Under the pieces are notes generated by a model. The model did no database searches. It saw only the letters and a program-made list of their open reading frames with translations, and was not told where the DNA came from. A DNA stretch of 64,000 nucleotides from Cyanobium sp. FGCU6 (GTDB taxonomy: Bacteria > Cyanobacteriota > Cyanobacteriia > PCC-6307 > Cyanobiaceae). Numbering within the stretch: the first letter of the stretch is position 1; each line of letters starts with the position of its first letter. Where the stretch lies: contig JANWUR010000001.1 of the NCBI GenBank assembly GCA_024958655.1, forward strand, positions 124,001 to 188,000, read 5' to 3'. Of this stretch, positions 52,445-61,555 are shown one piece after another. The translations under genes and the position numbers were made by a program.

Positions 52445-54939
52445 GCCCGACCCCTGCGCCGGCGGCCCCGTCGCCGCAGGCCTGGTGCACCCCGCTGCAG
52501 CAGGCCGCTCGCCTGGAGGCGGAGCGTGGCTTTGTGGACCTGGCTGGACGGCGGGAGACCTTCAGCCGCTTCGTGAGCCGGAGCCTGGAGGATCTGCCGC
52601 CGTGGCTGCCGGAGCAGCAGCGGCAGCCTCTGGCCGCCCTGCAGGCGGGCTTCGCTGCCTACCCCCAGCAGTCCCTGGCTCAACGCCAGCGCCTGGTGCA
52701 GAGCCTGCGTCAGATCCTGCACGGGGTGCGCCGGGCCCAGGAGCCGCCGCAGCCGGTGGCGCCACCGCGCCTGCGGCTGGCCGACACCACGGTCGGCGCC
52801 CCGGCCGGATCGGGGTCGGCGGCCGGCCGGTTGGCGCCCGACGATCCTCTGGGTGCCGTTCCCGGCATCGGTCCGCGCACCGCCACCCGCCTGGCGGCGC
52901 TGGGTCTGCTGGTGGTGCGCGACCTGCTCCACCACTTCCCCCGCGACTACCTCGACTACGCCCATCGTGTGCGCATCGCCTCCCTGGAGCCGGGCCGCAC
53001 CGCCACGATCGTGGCCACGGTGCGCCGCTGCCACGCGTTCACCAGTCCGCGCAATCCCCAGCTCTCGATCCTCGAACTGCACCTCCAGGACATCACCGGT
53101 CGCCTGCGGGTCAGCCGTTTCTTCGCCGGCCGCCGCTTCTCCTCCCCGGGCTGGCTGAAGTCCCAGCAGCGCCAGTTTCCCCTCGGCGCCACGGTGGCGG
53201 TGAGCGGCCTGGTGAAGGAGAGCCCCTACGGCCCCGGTTTCAGCGACCCCCTGATCGAGGTGCTCGATTCGCCGGGAGCGGCGGTGCGCTCCCAGCAGAT
53301 CGGTCGTCTGGTGCCGGTGTACGCCCTCACCGAGGGCCTCACCGCCGACCGACTGCGCCAGGCCGTGCAGGCGCTGCTGCCCGCCGTCCGCCACTGGCCC
53401 GACCCCCTGCCTGCTCCGCTGGTGGCCCGGTTGGGGTTGCCATCGCGGGCTGAGGCTCTGGTGGGCATCCACCAGCCCGCCGACCGTGAGGGGCTGCAGC
53501 GCTGGCGTCATCGCCTGGTGTTCGACGAGTTTCTGCTGCTGCAGCTGGCCCTGGGCCTGAGGCGCGAGCGGCTGCGGCGCCGGCCGGCGCCCCCCCTCAC
53601 CCTGGCCGGTGAGGCCGACGACCTGGTGGCCCGCTTCCTCGACCTGCTCCCCTTCGCCCTCACCGGGGCCCAGCAGCGGGTGCTGGCGGAGATCCGCGCC
53701 GACCTGGCCCGCCCCCAGCCGATGGCCCGACTGGTGCAGGGGGACGTGGGCAGCGGCAAGACCGTGGTGGCCTTGGCGGCCCTGCTCACGGCGATCGCCG
53801 CCGGCTGCCAGGGGGCCCTGATGGCTCCCACCGAGGTGCTGGCGGAGCAGCACTTCGCCAAGCTCGCCGCCTGGCTGCCCCGGCTGCATGTGAGCTGCGC
53901 CCTGCTCACCGGTTCCACGCCCGCCCGGCGCCGCCGGGAACTGCTGCAGGATCTGGCCAACGGCCAGCTGCAACTGCTGGTGGGTACCCATGCCCTGCTG
54001 GAGGACCCGGTGCAGTTCGAGCGGCTGGGGCTGGTGGTGGTGGACGAGCAGCACCGCTTCGGCGTGCGCCAGCGCAATCGCCTGCTGGCCAAGGGGCTGC
54101 AGCCCCATCTGCTCACGATGACCGCGACACCGATTCCCCGCACCCTGGCCCTTTCGGTCCATGGCGATCTGGATGTCAGCCAGATCGACGAGCTGCCCCC
54201 CGGCCGCACGCCCGTGCGCACCGAGCTGCTGCGGGGCTCCGAGCGGGCCAGGGCCTGGCAGCTGGTGCGCGAGCAGGTGGCGCTGGGCCAGCGGGCCTAC
54301 GTGGTGCTGCCGCTGGTGGAGGAGTCGGAGAAGCTGGATCTGCATTCGGCCGTGGAGGTGCATCGCCACCTGGCCGAGGAGGAGTTTCCGGAGCTGGCGG
54401 TGGGGCTGCTGCACGGGCGGCTGAGCAGTGAGCAGAAGCAGCGGGCCATCGGCGCCTTCGCCCGGGGGGAGAGCCAGATCCTGGTGAGCACCACCGTGGT
54501 GGAGGTGGGGGTGGATGTGCCGGAGGCGAGCGTGATGGTGATCGAGCACGCTGAGCGCTTCGGGCTGGCCCAGCTGCACCAGCTGCGCGGCCGGGTGGGC
54601 CGTGGCGCGGCCGCCTCCCACTGCCTGCTCCTCCACGACGGCGACAACGCCCTGGCGCGCCAGCGGCTGGAGGTGCTGGCCCGCAGCAGCGACGGCTTCG
54701 AGATCGCTGAGATGGATCTGCGCCTGCGGGGGCCCGGCCAGGTGCTGGGCACCCGCCAGTCGGGGCTGCCGGATCTGGCCCTCGCCAGCCTCGCCGATGA
54801 CGGGGCGGTGCTGGAGGAGGCCCGGGAGCAGGCCCGGGAGCTGCTGGCGGAGGATCCGGATCTCAGCTGCCATCCAGGTCTGCTCCAGGCGCTGGCAGAG
54901 CAGCGCCGCCGTCAGGTGGATGCGGCCCGGCTGAACTGA
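52402..54939 (+). CDS. recG: ATP-dependent DNA helicase RecG
   Basis: 845 aa from a TTG at 52402, overlapping the previous gene by 43 nt; the exact start is uncertain. RecG remodels stalled forks and Holliday junctions. An N-terminal cyanobacterial extension (about 150 aa) precedes the wedge/OB domain (GIGPRTATRLAALGLLVVRD, FPRDYLDY). Helicase motifs: LVQGDVGSGKTVVALAAL (I), MAPTEVLAEQHF (Ia), VVVDEQHRFGVRQR (II), TMTATPIPRTLAL (III), STTVVEVGVDVPEA (V), QLRGRVGRG (VI). Confidence 0.96.
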   Translation: MAAGSAPSPPPGGLSPTPAPAAPSPQAWCTPLQQAARLEAERGFVDLAGRRETFSRFVSRSLEDLPPWLPEQQRQPLAALQAGFAAYPQQSLAQRQRLVQSLRQILHGVRRAQEPPQPVAPPRLRLADTTVGAPAGSGSAAGRLAPDDPLGAVPGIGPRTATRLAALGLLVVRDLLHHFPRDYLDYAHRVRIASLEPGRTATIVATVRRCHAFTSPRNPQLSILELHLQDITGRLRVSRFFAGRRFSSPGWLKSQQRQFPLGATVAVSGLVKESPYGPGFSDPLIEVLDSPGAAVRSQQIGRLVPVYALTEGLTADRLRQAVQALLPAVRHWPDPLPAPLVARLGLPSRAEALVGIHQPADREGLQRWRHRLVFDEFLLLQLALGLRRERLRRRPAPPLTLAGEADDLVARFLDLLPFALTGAQQRVLAEIRADLARPQPMARLVQGDVGSGKTVVALAALLTAIAAGCQGALMAPTEVLAEQHFAKLAAWLPRLHVSCALLTGSTPARRRRELLQDLANGQLQLLVGTHALLEDPVQFERLGLVVVDEQHRFGVRQRNRLLAKGLQPHLLTMTATPIPRTLALSVHGDLDVSQIDELPPGRTPVRTELLRGSERARAWQLVREQVALGQRAYVVLPLVEESEKLDLHSAVEVHRHLAEEEFPELAVGLLHGRLSSEQKQRAIGAFARGESQILVSTTVVEVGVDVPEASVMVIEHAERFGLAQLHQLRGRVGRGAAASHCLLLHDGDNALARQRLEVLARSSDGFEIAEMDLRLRGPGQVLGTRQSGLPDLALASLADDGAVLEEAREQARELLAEDPDLSCHPGLLQALAEQRRRQVDAARLN

Positions 54940-54982
54940 GCCGCTGACGTAGCAGGCTGGGTCCGTTGCAGCGTCCGCCGCT

Positions 54983-55705
54983 ATGGCCGCCCCCCGCCCC
55001 TGGAGTGCGATCCCGATCCACGACGCCGCCGACCCGCTGGTGGAGTTGCCGCCCGAGCTGCTGCGTCTGGAGCCCCATCCCTACGCCAGCCTCGGAGCCC
55101 CCTACGGCGAGGGCGCCAGCCCCTTCCGCCTCCGCAGCGGGGTGATCCGCCGGCTGCTGGCGGCCCAGGACGCGCTGCAACGAGGGGAAGGCGGCTGGCG
55201 GCTGGCGATCTTCGACGCGTGGCGACCGGTGGCCGTCCAGCGCTTCATGGTGGCGGCCAGCATCGAGGCCGAATGCCGGGCCAGGGGATTCGATCCGGCC
55301 GGCGCCTCAGCCGCCGCCCTGCGGGAGGTGAAGGAGGCCGTCGCCAGGTTCTGGGCGCCCCCGAGCACCGATCCGGCCACGCCGCCCCCCCACAGCACCG
55401 GTGGGGCCGTGGACCTCACCCTGGCCGATGCCGATGGCCGGCCGCTGGCGATGGGCGGGGCGATCGATGCGATCGGGCCGGTCTCCGAGCCGAATCACTA
55501 CGCCGCTGCCGCCGCAGCCGATCCGGCTTCCACTGCCGCGCTCTGGCAGGGGCGGCGTGATCGGCTCGCGGCCGTGATGGCCCATGCCGGTTTCGTCCGC
55601 CACCCCAACGAGTGGTGGCACTTCAGCCACGGCGACCAGCTCTGGGCCTGGAGCTGCGGCGAACCCTCGGCCCGCTACGGGCGGGCCGGAGAGCCGCTGG
55701 ACTGA
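54983..55705 (+). CDS. D-alanyl-D-alanine dipeptidase (VanX/DdpX family)
   Basis: 240 aa. Zinc LAS-type peptidase. PHSTGGAVDLTL supplies the first His and Asp, and EWWHFSHGDQLWAW the catalytic Glu and second His. FDAWRPVAVQRFM is the conserved Arg motif. It may recycle D-Ala-D-Ala in peptidoglycan turnover; no van-type resistance genes are nearby. Its 3' end overlaps the convergent small gene by 31 nt. Confidence 0.93.
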   Translation: MAAPRPWSAIPIHDAADPLVELPPELLRLEPHPYASLGAPYGEGASPFRLRSGVIRRLLAAQDALQRGEGGWRLAIFDAWRPVAVQRFMVAASIEAECRARGFDPAGASAAALREVKEAVARFWAPPSTDPATPPPHSTGGAVDLTLADADGRPLAMGGAIDAIGPVSEPNHYAAAAAADPASTAALWQGRRDRLAAVMAHAGFVRHPNEWWHFSHGDQLWAWSCGEPSARYGRAGEPLD

Positions 55706-56055
55706 GGTGTCGGCGGCCCGGCAGGGCTGAGGCCGAGGCGCACCTCCACCTCCTTCACCTGCTCCGCGCTCATCAGGCCCTTCTGGCGGCAGCGCTCCAG
55801 GGTGCTGCGCGTCAGTTCACCCTGAAGGATGCGCAGGCGCAGCTGCACCGCTTCGGGCTGATCGGCCCAGGGGGCCAGATGGCTGCGGAAGGCGGCCTCG
55901 ATCACCGCCGGTCGGCAGGTGAGCGGGTCCGCGTCGTAGATCCTCACCCGCGAGCGGGGGGGGTCCGGCCGATCCGGGTCGGCCCGGAGGGCAGGAGCGG
56001 CTGCTGCAACGACCAGCAGGAGGGCCAGGGGAGGGAGGAAGGTTCCGCGGCTCAC
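55675..56055 (-). CDS. small secreted hypothetical protein downstream of sir
   Basis: 126 aa from a GTG at 56055 that overlaps the sir stop (GTGA). A signal peptide (TFLPPLALLLVVAAAAPALRA) is followed by RVRIYDADPLTCRPAVIEAA, RILQGELTRSTLERCRQKGL and a Pro-rich end. Two Cys in the mature part may pair. Probably periplasmic; function unknown. The gene's 3' end overlaps the dipeptidase gene on the other strand. Confidence 0.7.
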   Translation of the reverse strand: MSRGTFLPPLALLLVVAAAAPALRADPDRPDPPRSRVRIYDADPLTCRPAVIEAAFRSHLAPWADQPEAVQLRLRILQGELTRSTLERCRQKGLMSAEQVKEVEVRLGLSPAGPPTPQSSGSPARP

Positions 56056-57851
56056 GCCACCTCCAGAAGGGCGCGCAGACAATCCTCCTTGAGGCCGGCC
56101 ACGAAGTCACCGAAGCTGCTTCGGACCCCACCCTCGTGCTTCCAGGCCAGCAACAGGGGTTCGAGGGTGGATTCCAGCGATTCCAGCGGCATCTTCTCCA
56201 GCCAGGGGCGGGCCAGGCGGGTCAGCCCAGGGCTGCCCCCCAGCCAGAGCTGGTACTGATCCACGCCGCTGCCCACCAGCCCGATCTCAGCCATGTAGGG
56301 GCGTGCGCAGCCATTGGGGCAACCGGTCATGCGCACCAGCACAGGCTTCTCGATCTCCAGCCGCGCCATCAGCGCCTCGAGCCGCTCCAGCACCGACGGC
56401 AGGATGCGCTCCGATTCGGTGATCGCCAGCCCGCAGGTGGGCAGCGCCGGACAGGCGATCGCATGGCGGGCCAGTGGGGCAGGCGCCTCGGGGGAATCGA
56501 ACCCCAGGGCCGCCAGGGCGTCCCGCAGACCCCGTCGCTGGTTGCTGCCGACATTGGCCAGCAGCAGGTCCTGGTTGGGGGTGAGCAGCACCTCCAGCTG
56601 GTAGGTCTCGACCAGTCGACGCAATCCCGCCTTGCACTCGCCCTCCAGACGCCCGCAGAGCAGTGGCAGTCCCACGAACCAGAGGCCGTTCTCCTGGCGA
56701 TGCCAACCCAGGTAATCCTGCAGCTTCGGCTTCGGTTCGCGGCGCATCCGCCCGATCGGGTGGGGGAAGTAGCGGCCCAGTTCCTGGCGGAACCAGTCCA
56801 CACCGCGGTCGTGGATCAGGTACTTCATGCGGGCATGCCGCCGTTGCTCCCGATCGCCGTGGTCGCGCTGAAGAGCGGCGATCGCCTGCACCAGATCGAG
56901 CACATGGTCGGCCGCCACCCAGCCGAGGGGGTCGGCTGTGCGGGCGAAGGTGTCTTCCTTGTTGTGGGTACGGCCCATGCCACCACCCACGTACACGTTG
57001 CAGCCCTGGGGCCGGCCGCTGCCATCACAGAAGAGAACGAGGCCGATGTCCTGGGTGAGCAGATCCACTGAGTTGTCGCCCGGCACCGTGACCGCGACCT
57101 TGAACTTCCGAGGTAAGTAGGTGGTGCCGTAGAGGGGTTCGGCGGCATCGCCGCTGAACAGTGACCCTTCCTTCTGCCGTTGCTTCACCCGCCGCACCGC
57201 CGCTTCGGGCTTGATGCGGTAGCTGAGGTCGCCATCGACCCACAGATCGAGGTAAGAGCCCTGGGCGGCCTCGGGCGTGAGCAGATCGGCGATCCGATCG
57301 GCCAGCCGCCGGGCCTCGGGATACCCCCCCGAGCCGAACGGGGCGGCCGGGGCCATGACGTTGCGGTTGATGTCGCCGCACGCGGCCAGCGTGGAGCCCA
57401 GCGAGCGCACGATCGTGCCGATCACCTCCTTCAGATCGGCCTTCGCCACCCCGTGCAGCTGGAACGCCTGGCGGGTGGTGGCGCGCATCGTGCCGTTGCC
57501 GAGGCGGTCGGCGAGTTCATCGATGGCCAGATACAGCGAGGCCGGAATGCGCCCTCCGGGGCTGCGCAGTCGCAGCATCATCTGCCAGTCCTTTTCCTCA
57601 CCCTTGCGCCGGTTGTCGCGGTTGTCCTGTTGATAACTGCCGTGAAACTTCAGGATCTGAACCGCACTTTCGGTGAAATTCGGTCGGTCGTTCAGCAGTT
57701 CACTGGCCAGGGGTTCCCGGAGGTGGCCGCTGGCCGCCTTGAGCTGCTCGAACTTTGTTGGTGGCTTGCGCCCATCCTGGCCGCCGGAGCCAACGCTGTC
57801 CCCGGATTCCCTGGCGGGCGTGGAACGGCCGGCGACGGTCGGCGATGCCAT
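56052..57851 (-). CDS. sir: ferredoxin-sulfite reductase
   Basis: 599 aa from the ATG at 57851; the open frame extends further, antisense to glyS, and I exclude that part. Reduces sulfite to sulfide with six electrons from ferredoxin. Two homologous halves; MMLRLRSPGGRIPASLYLAI and TTRQAFQLHGVAKADL early, and siroheme/4Fe-4S Cys in CPALPTCGLAITESE and MTGCPNGCARPYMAEI. The NRNVMAPAAP motif suits SiR/NiR enzymes, and the KFHGSYQQDNRDNRR segment indicates sulfite rather than nitrite reductase. Confidence 0.95.
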   Translation of the reverse strand: MASPTVAGRSTPARESGDSVGSGGQDGRKPPTKFEQLKAASGHLREPLASELLNDRPNFTESAVQILKFHGSYQQDNRDNRRKGEEKDWQMMLRLRSPGGRIPASLYLAIDELADRLGNGTMRATTRQAFQLHGVAKADLKEVIGTIVRSLGSTLAACGDINRNVMAPAAPFGSGGYPEARRLADRIADLLTPEAAQGSYLDLWVDGDLSYRIKPEAAVRRVKQRQKEGSLFSGDAAEPLYGTTYLPRKFKVAVTVPGDNSVDLLTQDIGLVLFCDGSGRPQGCNVYVGGGMGRTHNKEDTFARTADPLGWVAADHVLDLVQAIAALQRDHGDREQRRHARMKYLIHDRGVDWFRQELGRYFPHPIGRMRREPKPKLQDYLGWHRQENGLWFVGLPLLCGRLEGECKAGLRRLVETYQLEVLLTPNQDLLLANVGSNQRRGLRDALAALGFDSPEAPAPLARHAIACPALPTCGLAITESERILPSVLERLEALMARLEIEKPVLVRMTGCPNGCARPYMAEIGLVGSGVDQYQLWLGGSPGLTRLARPWLEKMPLESLESTLEPLLLAWKHEGGVRSSFGDFVAGLKEDCLRALLEVA

Positions 57852-57948
57852 CGGCACGAAGCGAAGGGAAGTCACCGAAGCTAGCGAACGGGACGGGGAC
57901 CTCCGTTTCCATACAGTCGTGCGCATTCGCCCACACGTCGGCTCCCCC

Positions 57949-60114
57949 ATGGCCACCTTTCTGCTGGAGATCGGCACCGAGGAGCTGCCCGCGGATTTCG
58001 CCCGGCTGGCCCTGCCCCAGCTGGAACGGAAGGTGGCCGCCGATCTGCAGGCGGCCCGGCTCCCCTGCACGGGCATCCATGCCACCAGCACGCCCCGGAG
58101 GCTCGCTCTCAGTGTGGAGGGTCTGCTGGAGCAGCAGGGCGACCGGGCCGAGGAGCGCAAGGGACCACCGGCGGCCCAGGCCTTCAGGGACGGTGTGCCC
58201 ACCGGCGCCGCCGTCGGCTTCGCCCGCCGCTGCGGTGTCGATCCCACCGCCCTCCATGTGCGGGACACCCCGAAGGGTCCGTTCGTGTTCGCCTCGATCC
58301 TCGAGCCGGGTCGCCCCGCCCTGGCGGTGCTCAGCGAGCTGATCCCTGTCTGGATCGGTGGCCTCCAGGGGCGGCGCTTCATGCGCTGGGGTGAGGGCGA
58401 GGCCCGTTTCAGTCGTCCCGTGCGCTGGCTCGTGGCCCTGCTGGATCAGCAGGTGGTGCCGGTGCTGCTCGACGACTGCGACCCCCCGCTGGCGGCCGAC
58501 CGCCTGAGCCGTGGCCACCGCCTGCAGAGCGAGCCGGTGGCGATCGAGGATGCGGGCCTCTATGCCGCCACCCTGGCAGCGGTGGATGTGCAGGTGGAGC
58601 GCAGCGCCCGGGCCGAATGGATCCGGCGTCAGCTGGGTGAGGCCGCCGCGGAGGCCGGTGCCGGTGTGGATCTGCCGGCGGAGCTGTTCGAGGAGCTGGT
58701 CGATCTGGTGGAGTCACCCCAACTGATTGAAGGGAGGCTGGAGGAGCGTTTCCTCGCTCTGCCACCCGAGGTGCTGAGCACCGTGATGCGCGCCCACCAG
58801 CGCTATGTGCCCCTGCTGCGCCGCGACGCCGACAGCGACCCGCTCACTCTGGATGCCCGCAGCACCCTGCTGCCCCGCTTCCTCTGCATCGGCAACGGCC
58901 GGGCCGAGGCGGCGGACACCATCCGGCGCGGCAACGAGCGGGTCCTGCGGGCCCGGCTGGCCGATGCGGAGTTCTTTGTCGACGCCGATCGTGCCGTGGC
59001 CAGCATCGATCGCCGCGACCAGCTCGAGCGGGTGACCTTCGCCGAGGGACTCGGCAGCCTGCGCGACCGTTGCGAGCGTCTGGAGTGGTTCACCGATGTG
59101 TTGATCGAGGCCCTCCATCTCGCGGAGCCCACCGCTTCGGCAGCCCGGCGGGCGGCCCACCTCTGCAAGCACGATCTTGTGAGTCAGATGGTGGGCGAGT
59201 TCCCTGAGCTCCAGGGGGTGATGGGAGGAAAGTATCTGCTGGCCGAGGGCGAACCCAGGGCAGTGGCTCTGGCGGTGCTGGAGCACTATTTTCCCCGCGG
59301 CGCCGGCGACCAGCTGCCCGGCTCGGAGGCCGGAGCGGTGGTGGCCCTGGCGGAGCGGCTGGAACTGCTGCTGAGCATCTTCGCCAAGGGGGAGCGTCCG
59401 AGCGGCTCCTCCGATCCCTATGCCCTGCGCCGTGCCGGCAACGGCCTGCTGCAGATCCTCTGGAATCGCAACTGGGCCCTGGATCTGGTGGCGGTGCTCG
59501 ACCGGGCCACCCGCCACTGGGCCGATCTCTTCCCGGCCTTTGCTGTGCAGTCGGCTGAACTCGCCGGCGAGCTGGTCGAGTTCCTGCGCCAGCGGCTGGT
59601 GAGCCTGTTGGAGGAGGAGGGGATCGATGCCGACCTGGTGCAGGCCGTGGCCGGTGAGGGGCTCGATGCCACCAGGGTGCTGCGGGATCCCGCCGACGCG
59701 CGCCGGCGTGTGGCGCTGCTGGAATCGCTACGACGCAGCGGCGAGCTGGCGCCCCTGCAGGCGGTGGTCCAGCGGGCGTCCCGGCTGGCGGAGAAGGGTG
59801 ATCTCGCCACGGCGGTTCTCAGCCCCGTTGGGCTGGTGGATCAGGCACTGTTCGAGAAGCCCTCGGAGGCGGCCATGCTCACCGTGCTGCAGCAGCTCGA
59901 GCCGATCGCCGCCGGACAGGGACCGGAGCGCTACGGCGAGCTCGCCCGCGGTCTGAGCGCCAGCGCCGAGGCCCTGGCAGCCTTCTTCGACGGTGAGGGC
60001 AGTGTGATGGTGATGGCGGAGCAGCCGGCCGTGCGGCGCAACCGCCTTAATCTGCTGGCTCTGCTGCGCAACCAGGCCTCCGTTCTGGCCGACTTCAGCC
60101 GCATCGAGGGTTGA
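57949..60114 (+). CDS. glyS: glycyl-tRNA synthetase beta subunit
   Basis: 721 aa from the ATG at 57949 (MATFLLEIGTEELPADFARL). Half of the bacterial alpha2beta2 enzyme; glyQ is not in the window. Key segments: RRFMRWGEGEARFSRPVRWL, LPPEVLSTVMRAHQRYVPL, FLCIGNGRAEAADTIRRGNERVLRA-type block, HD-domain CKHDLVSQMVGEFPELQGVM and SSDPYALRRAGNGLLQIL. The ORF is open 92 codons upstream into the sir promoter region, which is not synthetase-like. Confidence 0.96.
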   Translation: MATFLLEIGTEELPADFARLALPQLERKVAADLQAARLPCTGIHATSTPRRLALSVEGLLEQQGDRAEERKGPPAAQAFRDGVPTGAAVGFARRCGVDPTALHVRDTPKGPFVFASILEPGRPALAVLSELIPVWIGGLQGRRFMRWGEGEARFSRPVRWLVALLDQQVVPVLLDDCDPPLAADRLSRGHRLQSEPVAIEDAGLYAATLAAVDVQVERSARAEWIRRQLGEAAAEAGAGVDLPAELFEELVDLVESPQLIEGRLEERFLALPPEVLSTVMRAHQRYVPLLRRDADSDPLTLDARSTLLPRFLCIGNGRAEAADTIRRGNERVLRARLADAEFFVDADRAVASIDRRDQLERVTFAEGLGSLRDRCERLEWFTDVLIEALHLAEPTASAARRAAHLCKHDLVSQMVGEFPELQGVMGGKYLLAEGEPRAVALAVLEHYFPRGAGDQLPGSEAGAVVALAERLELLLSIFAKGERPSGSSDPYALRRAGNGLLQILWNRNWALDLVAVLDRATRHWADLFPAFAVQSAELAGELVEFLRQRLVSLLEEEGIDADLVQAVAGEGLDATRVLRDPADARRRVALLESLRRSGELAPLQAVVQRASRLAEKGDLATAVLSPVGLVDQALFEKPSEAAMLTVLQQLEPIAAGQGPERYGELARGLSASAEALAAFFDGEGSVMVMAEQPAVRRNRLNLLALLRNQASVLADFSRIEG

Positions 60115-60175
60115 GGAACGGCTCGAGGGTGCAGGAGGCGCGTGATAGCGTCCGGATTCGATTCACCGCTCGAGC

Positions 60176-61507
60176 GTGACATCTCTGCTGGTTGAGAGTG
60201 CTCTTATCCTGGTGCTGATCGTTGCCAACGGAATCTTTTCCGGCTCGGAGATCGCGATCGTTTCGGCTCGGAAATTGCGGCTGGAACAGCTGGCCACACG
60301 TGGCAATCGACGTGCTGCCACGGCCCTGCGGCTGGCCTCTTCTCCCAACGATTTTCTCTCCACCGTCCAGATCGGCATCACCCTGATCGGGATTCTGAGC
60401 GGTGCGGTCGGTGGTGCCACCGTGGCTCAGCGCCTTCGACCTCTGCTGGCCTCCGTGCCGCCCCTGGAGCCCTGGAGCGAGCTGCTGAGCGTGGTGATCG
60501 TGGTGAGCGCGATCACCTATCTCTCCCTGGTGATCGGAGAGCTGGTGCCCAAGCGAATCGCCCTCAACAACCCGGAGGCGATCGCCTGCCAGGTGGCCCC
60601 GCCCATGCGCCTGCTCTCGCGCTGGGCGGCCCCGCTGGTGCAGCTGCTCGGCGGCTCCACCGATGCCCTGCTGGCCATGCTGGGGGTCAAGGCCTCCGAT
60701 GAGCCCGACATCACCGAGGAGGAGATCAAGGCGATGATCCGCCAGGGCGCCGAATCGGGTGTGTTCGAGGAGGCGGAGCACGACATCGTGCAACGGGTGC
60801 TGCGGCTGGGCGATCGCACCACCCGCTCGCTGATGACCCCACGCACCGAAGTGTGCTGGCTGGATCTGGAGGCGCCGCTCGAGGAGAACGTGCAGCGGGT
60901 GATGGCCAGCCCCCACTCCCGCTTCCCGGTGGCCAGGGGTGCCCTCGATGACTGTCAGGGAGTGGTGCTCGGTCGAAGCCTGCTGGCAGCACGCCTCTCC
61001 GGTGACATGGTCGACCTTGAGGCCTTGATCCAGGCCCCCCTCTATGTCACCGAGAGCACGCGGGCGCTGAACGTGATCGAGCGCTTCAAACGCACGGGTG
61101 TGCATATCGCTCTGGTCACCGATGAGTTCGGCGGCATCGAGGGGCTGGTGACCCTCAACGACGTGATGGAGGGAATCGTGGGAGACCTCCCCTCCCAGGA
61201 GGAGAAGGAGGATCCGCCGATCATCCGCCGCGACGACGGCTCCTGGCTGCTTGATGGCGCCCTTGACGTGGGCGATTTCAAGGAGCTGGTCGGCTGCGGT
61301 GTGCTGCCCGGTGAGGCCAGTGCCGGCTATCACACGCTTGGTGGCCTGGTGTTACACGTCCTCGAGCGGGTGCCCCACGCCGGGGAGCATTTCGACTGGA
61401 ACGGCCTGCGCTTCGAGGTGGTGGACATGGACGGCAAGCGCATCGACAAGCTGCTGGTCTCCCGCCTCGCGGAGGGGCAGGCGGCGACCAGGTCGCAGGG
61501 ATCATGA
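60176..61507 (+). CDS. CNNM/HlyC-CorC family membrane protein (DUF21-CBS)
   Basis: 443 aa from a GTG at 60176. The DUF21 membrane domain has four hydrophobic segments (VESALILVLIVANGIFSGSE, LSTVQIGITLIGILSGAVGG). A paired CBS domain follows (RSLMTPRTEVCWLDLEAPLE, HIALVTDEFGGIEGLVTLND), then a C-terminal CorC_HlyC domain (AGYHTLGGLVLHVLERVPHA). Family members are linked to Mg or other divalent-cation export; the old hemolysin label is misleading. It ends just before the chlP terminator. Confidence 0.92.
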   Translation: MTSLLVESALILVLIVANGIFSGSEIAIVSARKLRLEQLATRGNRRAATALRLASSPNDFLSTVQIGITLIGILSGAVGGATVAQRLRPLLASVPPLEPWSELLSVVIVVSAITYLSLVIGELVPKRIALNNPEAIACQVAPPMRLLSRWAAPLVQLLGGSTDALLAMLGVKASDEPDITEEEIKAMIRQGAESGVFEEAEHDIVQRVLRLGDRTTRSLMTPRTEVCWLDLEAPLEENVQRVMASPHSRFPVARGALDDCQGVVLGRSLLAARLSGDMVDLEALIQAPLYVTESTRALNVIERFKRTGVHIALVTDEFGGIEGLVTLNDVMEGIVGDLPSQEEKEDPPIIRRDDGSWLLDGALDVGDFKELVGCGVLPGEASAGYHTLGGLVLHVLERVPHAGEHFDWNGLRFEVVDMDGKRIDKLLVSRLAEGQAATRSQGS

Positions 61508-61537
61508 AAAAAGCCCGGAAAGACCAACCTCCGGGCT
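61506..61537 (-). terminator. intrinsic terminator of chlP (possibly bidirectional)
   Basis: On the minus strand AGCCCGGA (61537-61530) pairs with TCCGGGCT (61519-61512) around a 10-nt loop and runs into a T-tract (A6 on the plus strand, 61507-61512). It lies 18 nt past the chlP stop and directly after the stop of the CNNM-family gene. Confidence 0.9.
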
Positions 61538-61555
61538 CCATCGCCACCTACGGCA

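Noticed and set aside
52039-54873. 944-codon open frame antisense to recG
   Set aside because: Low-complexity shadow with no motifs; RecG helicase motifs I to VI are complete on the plus strand.
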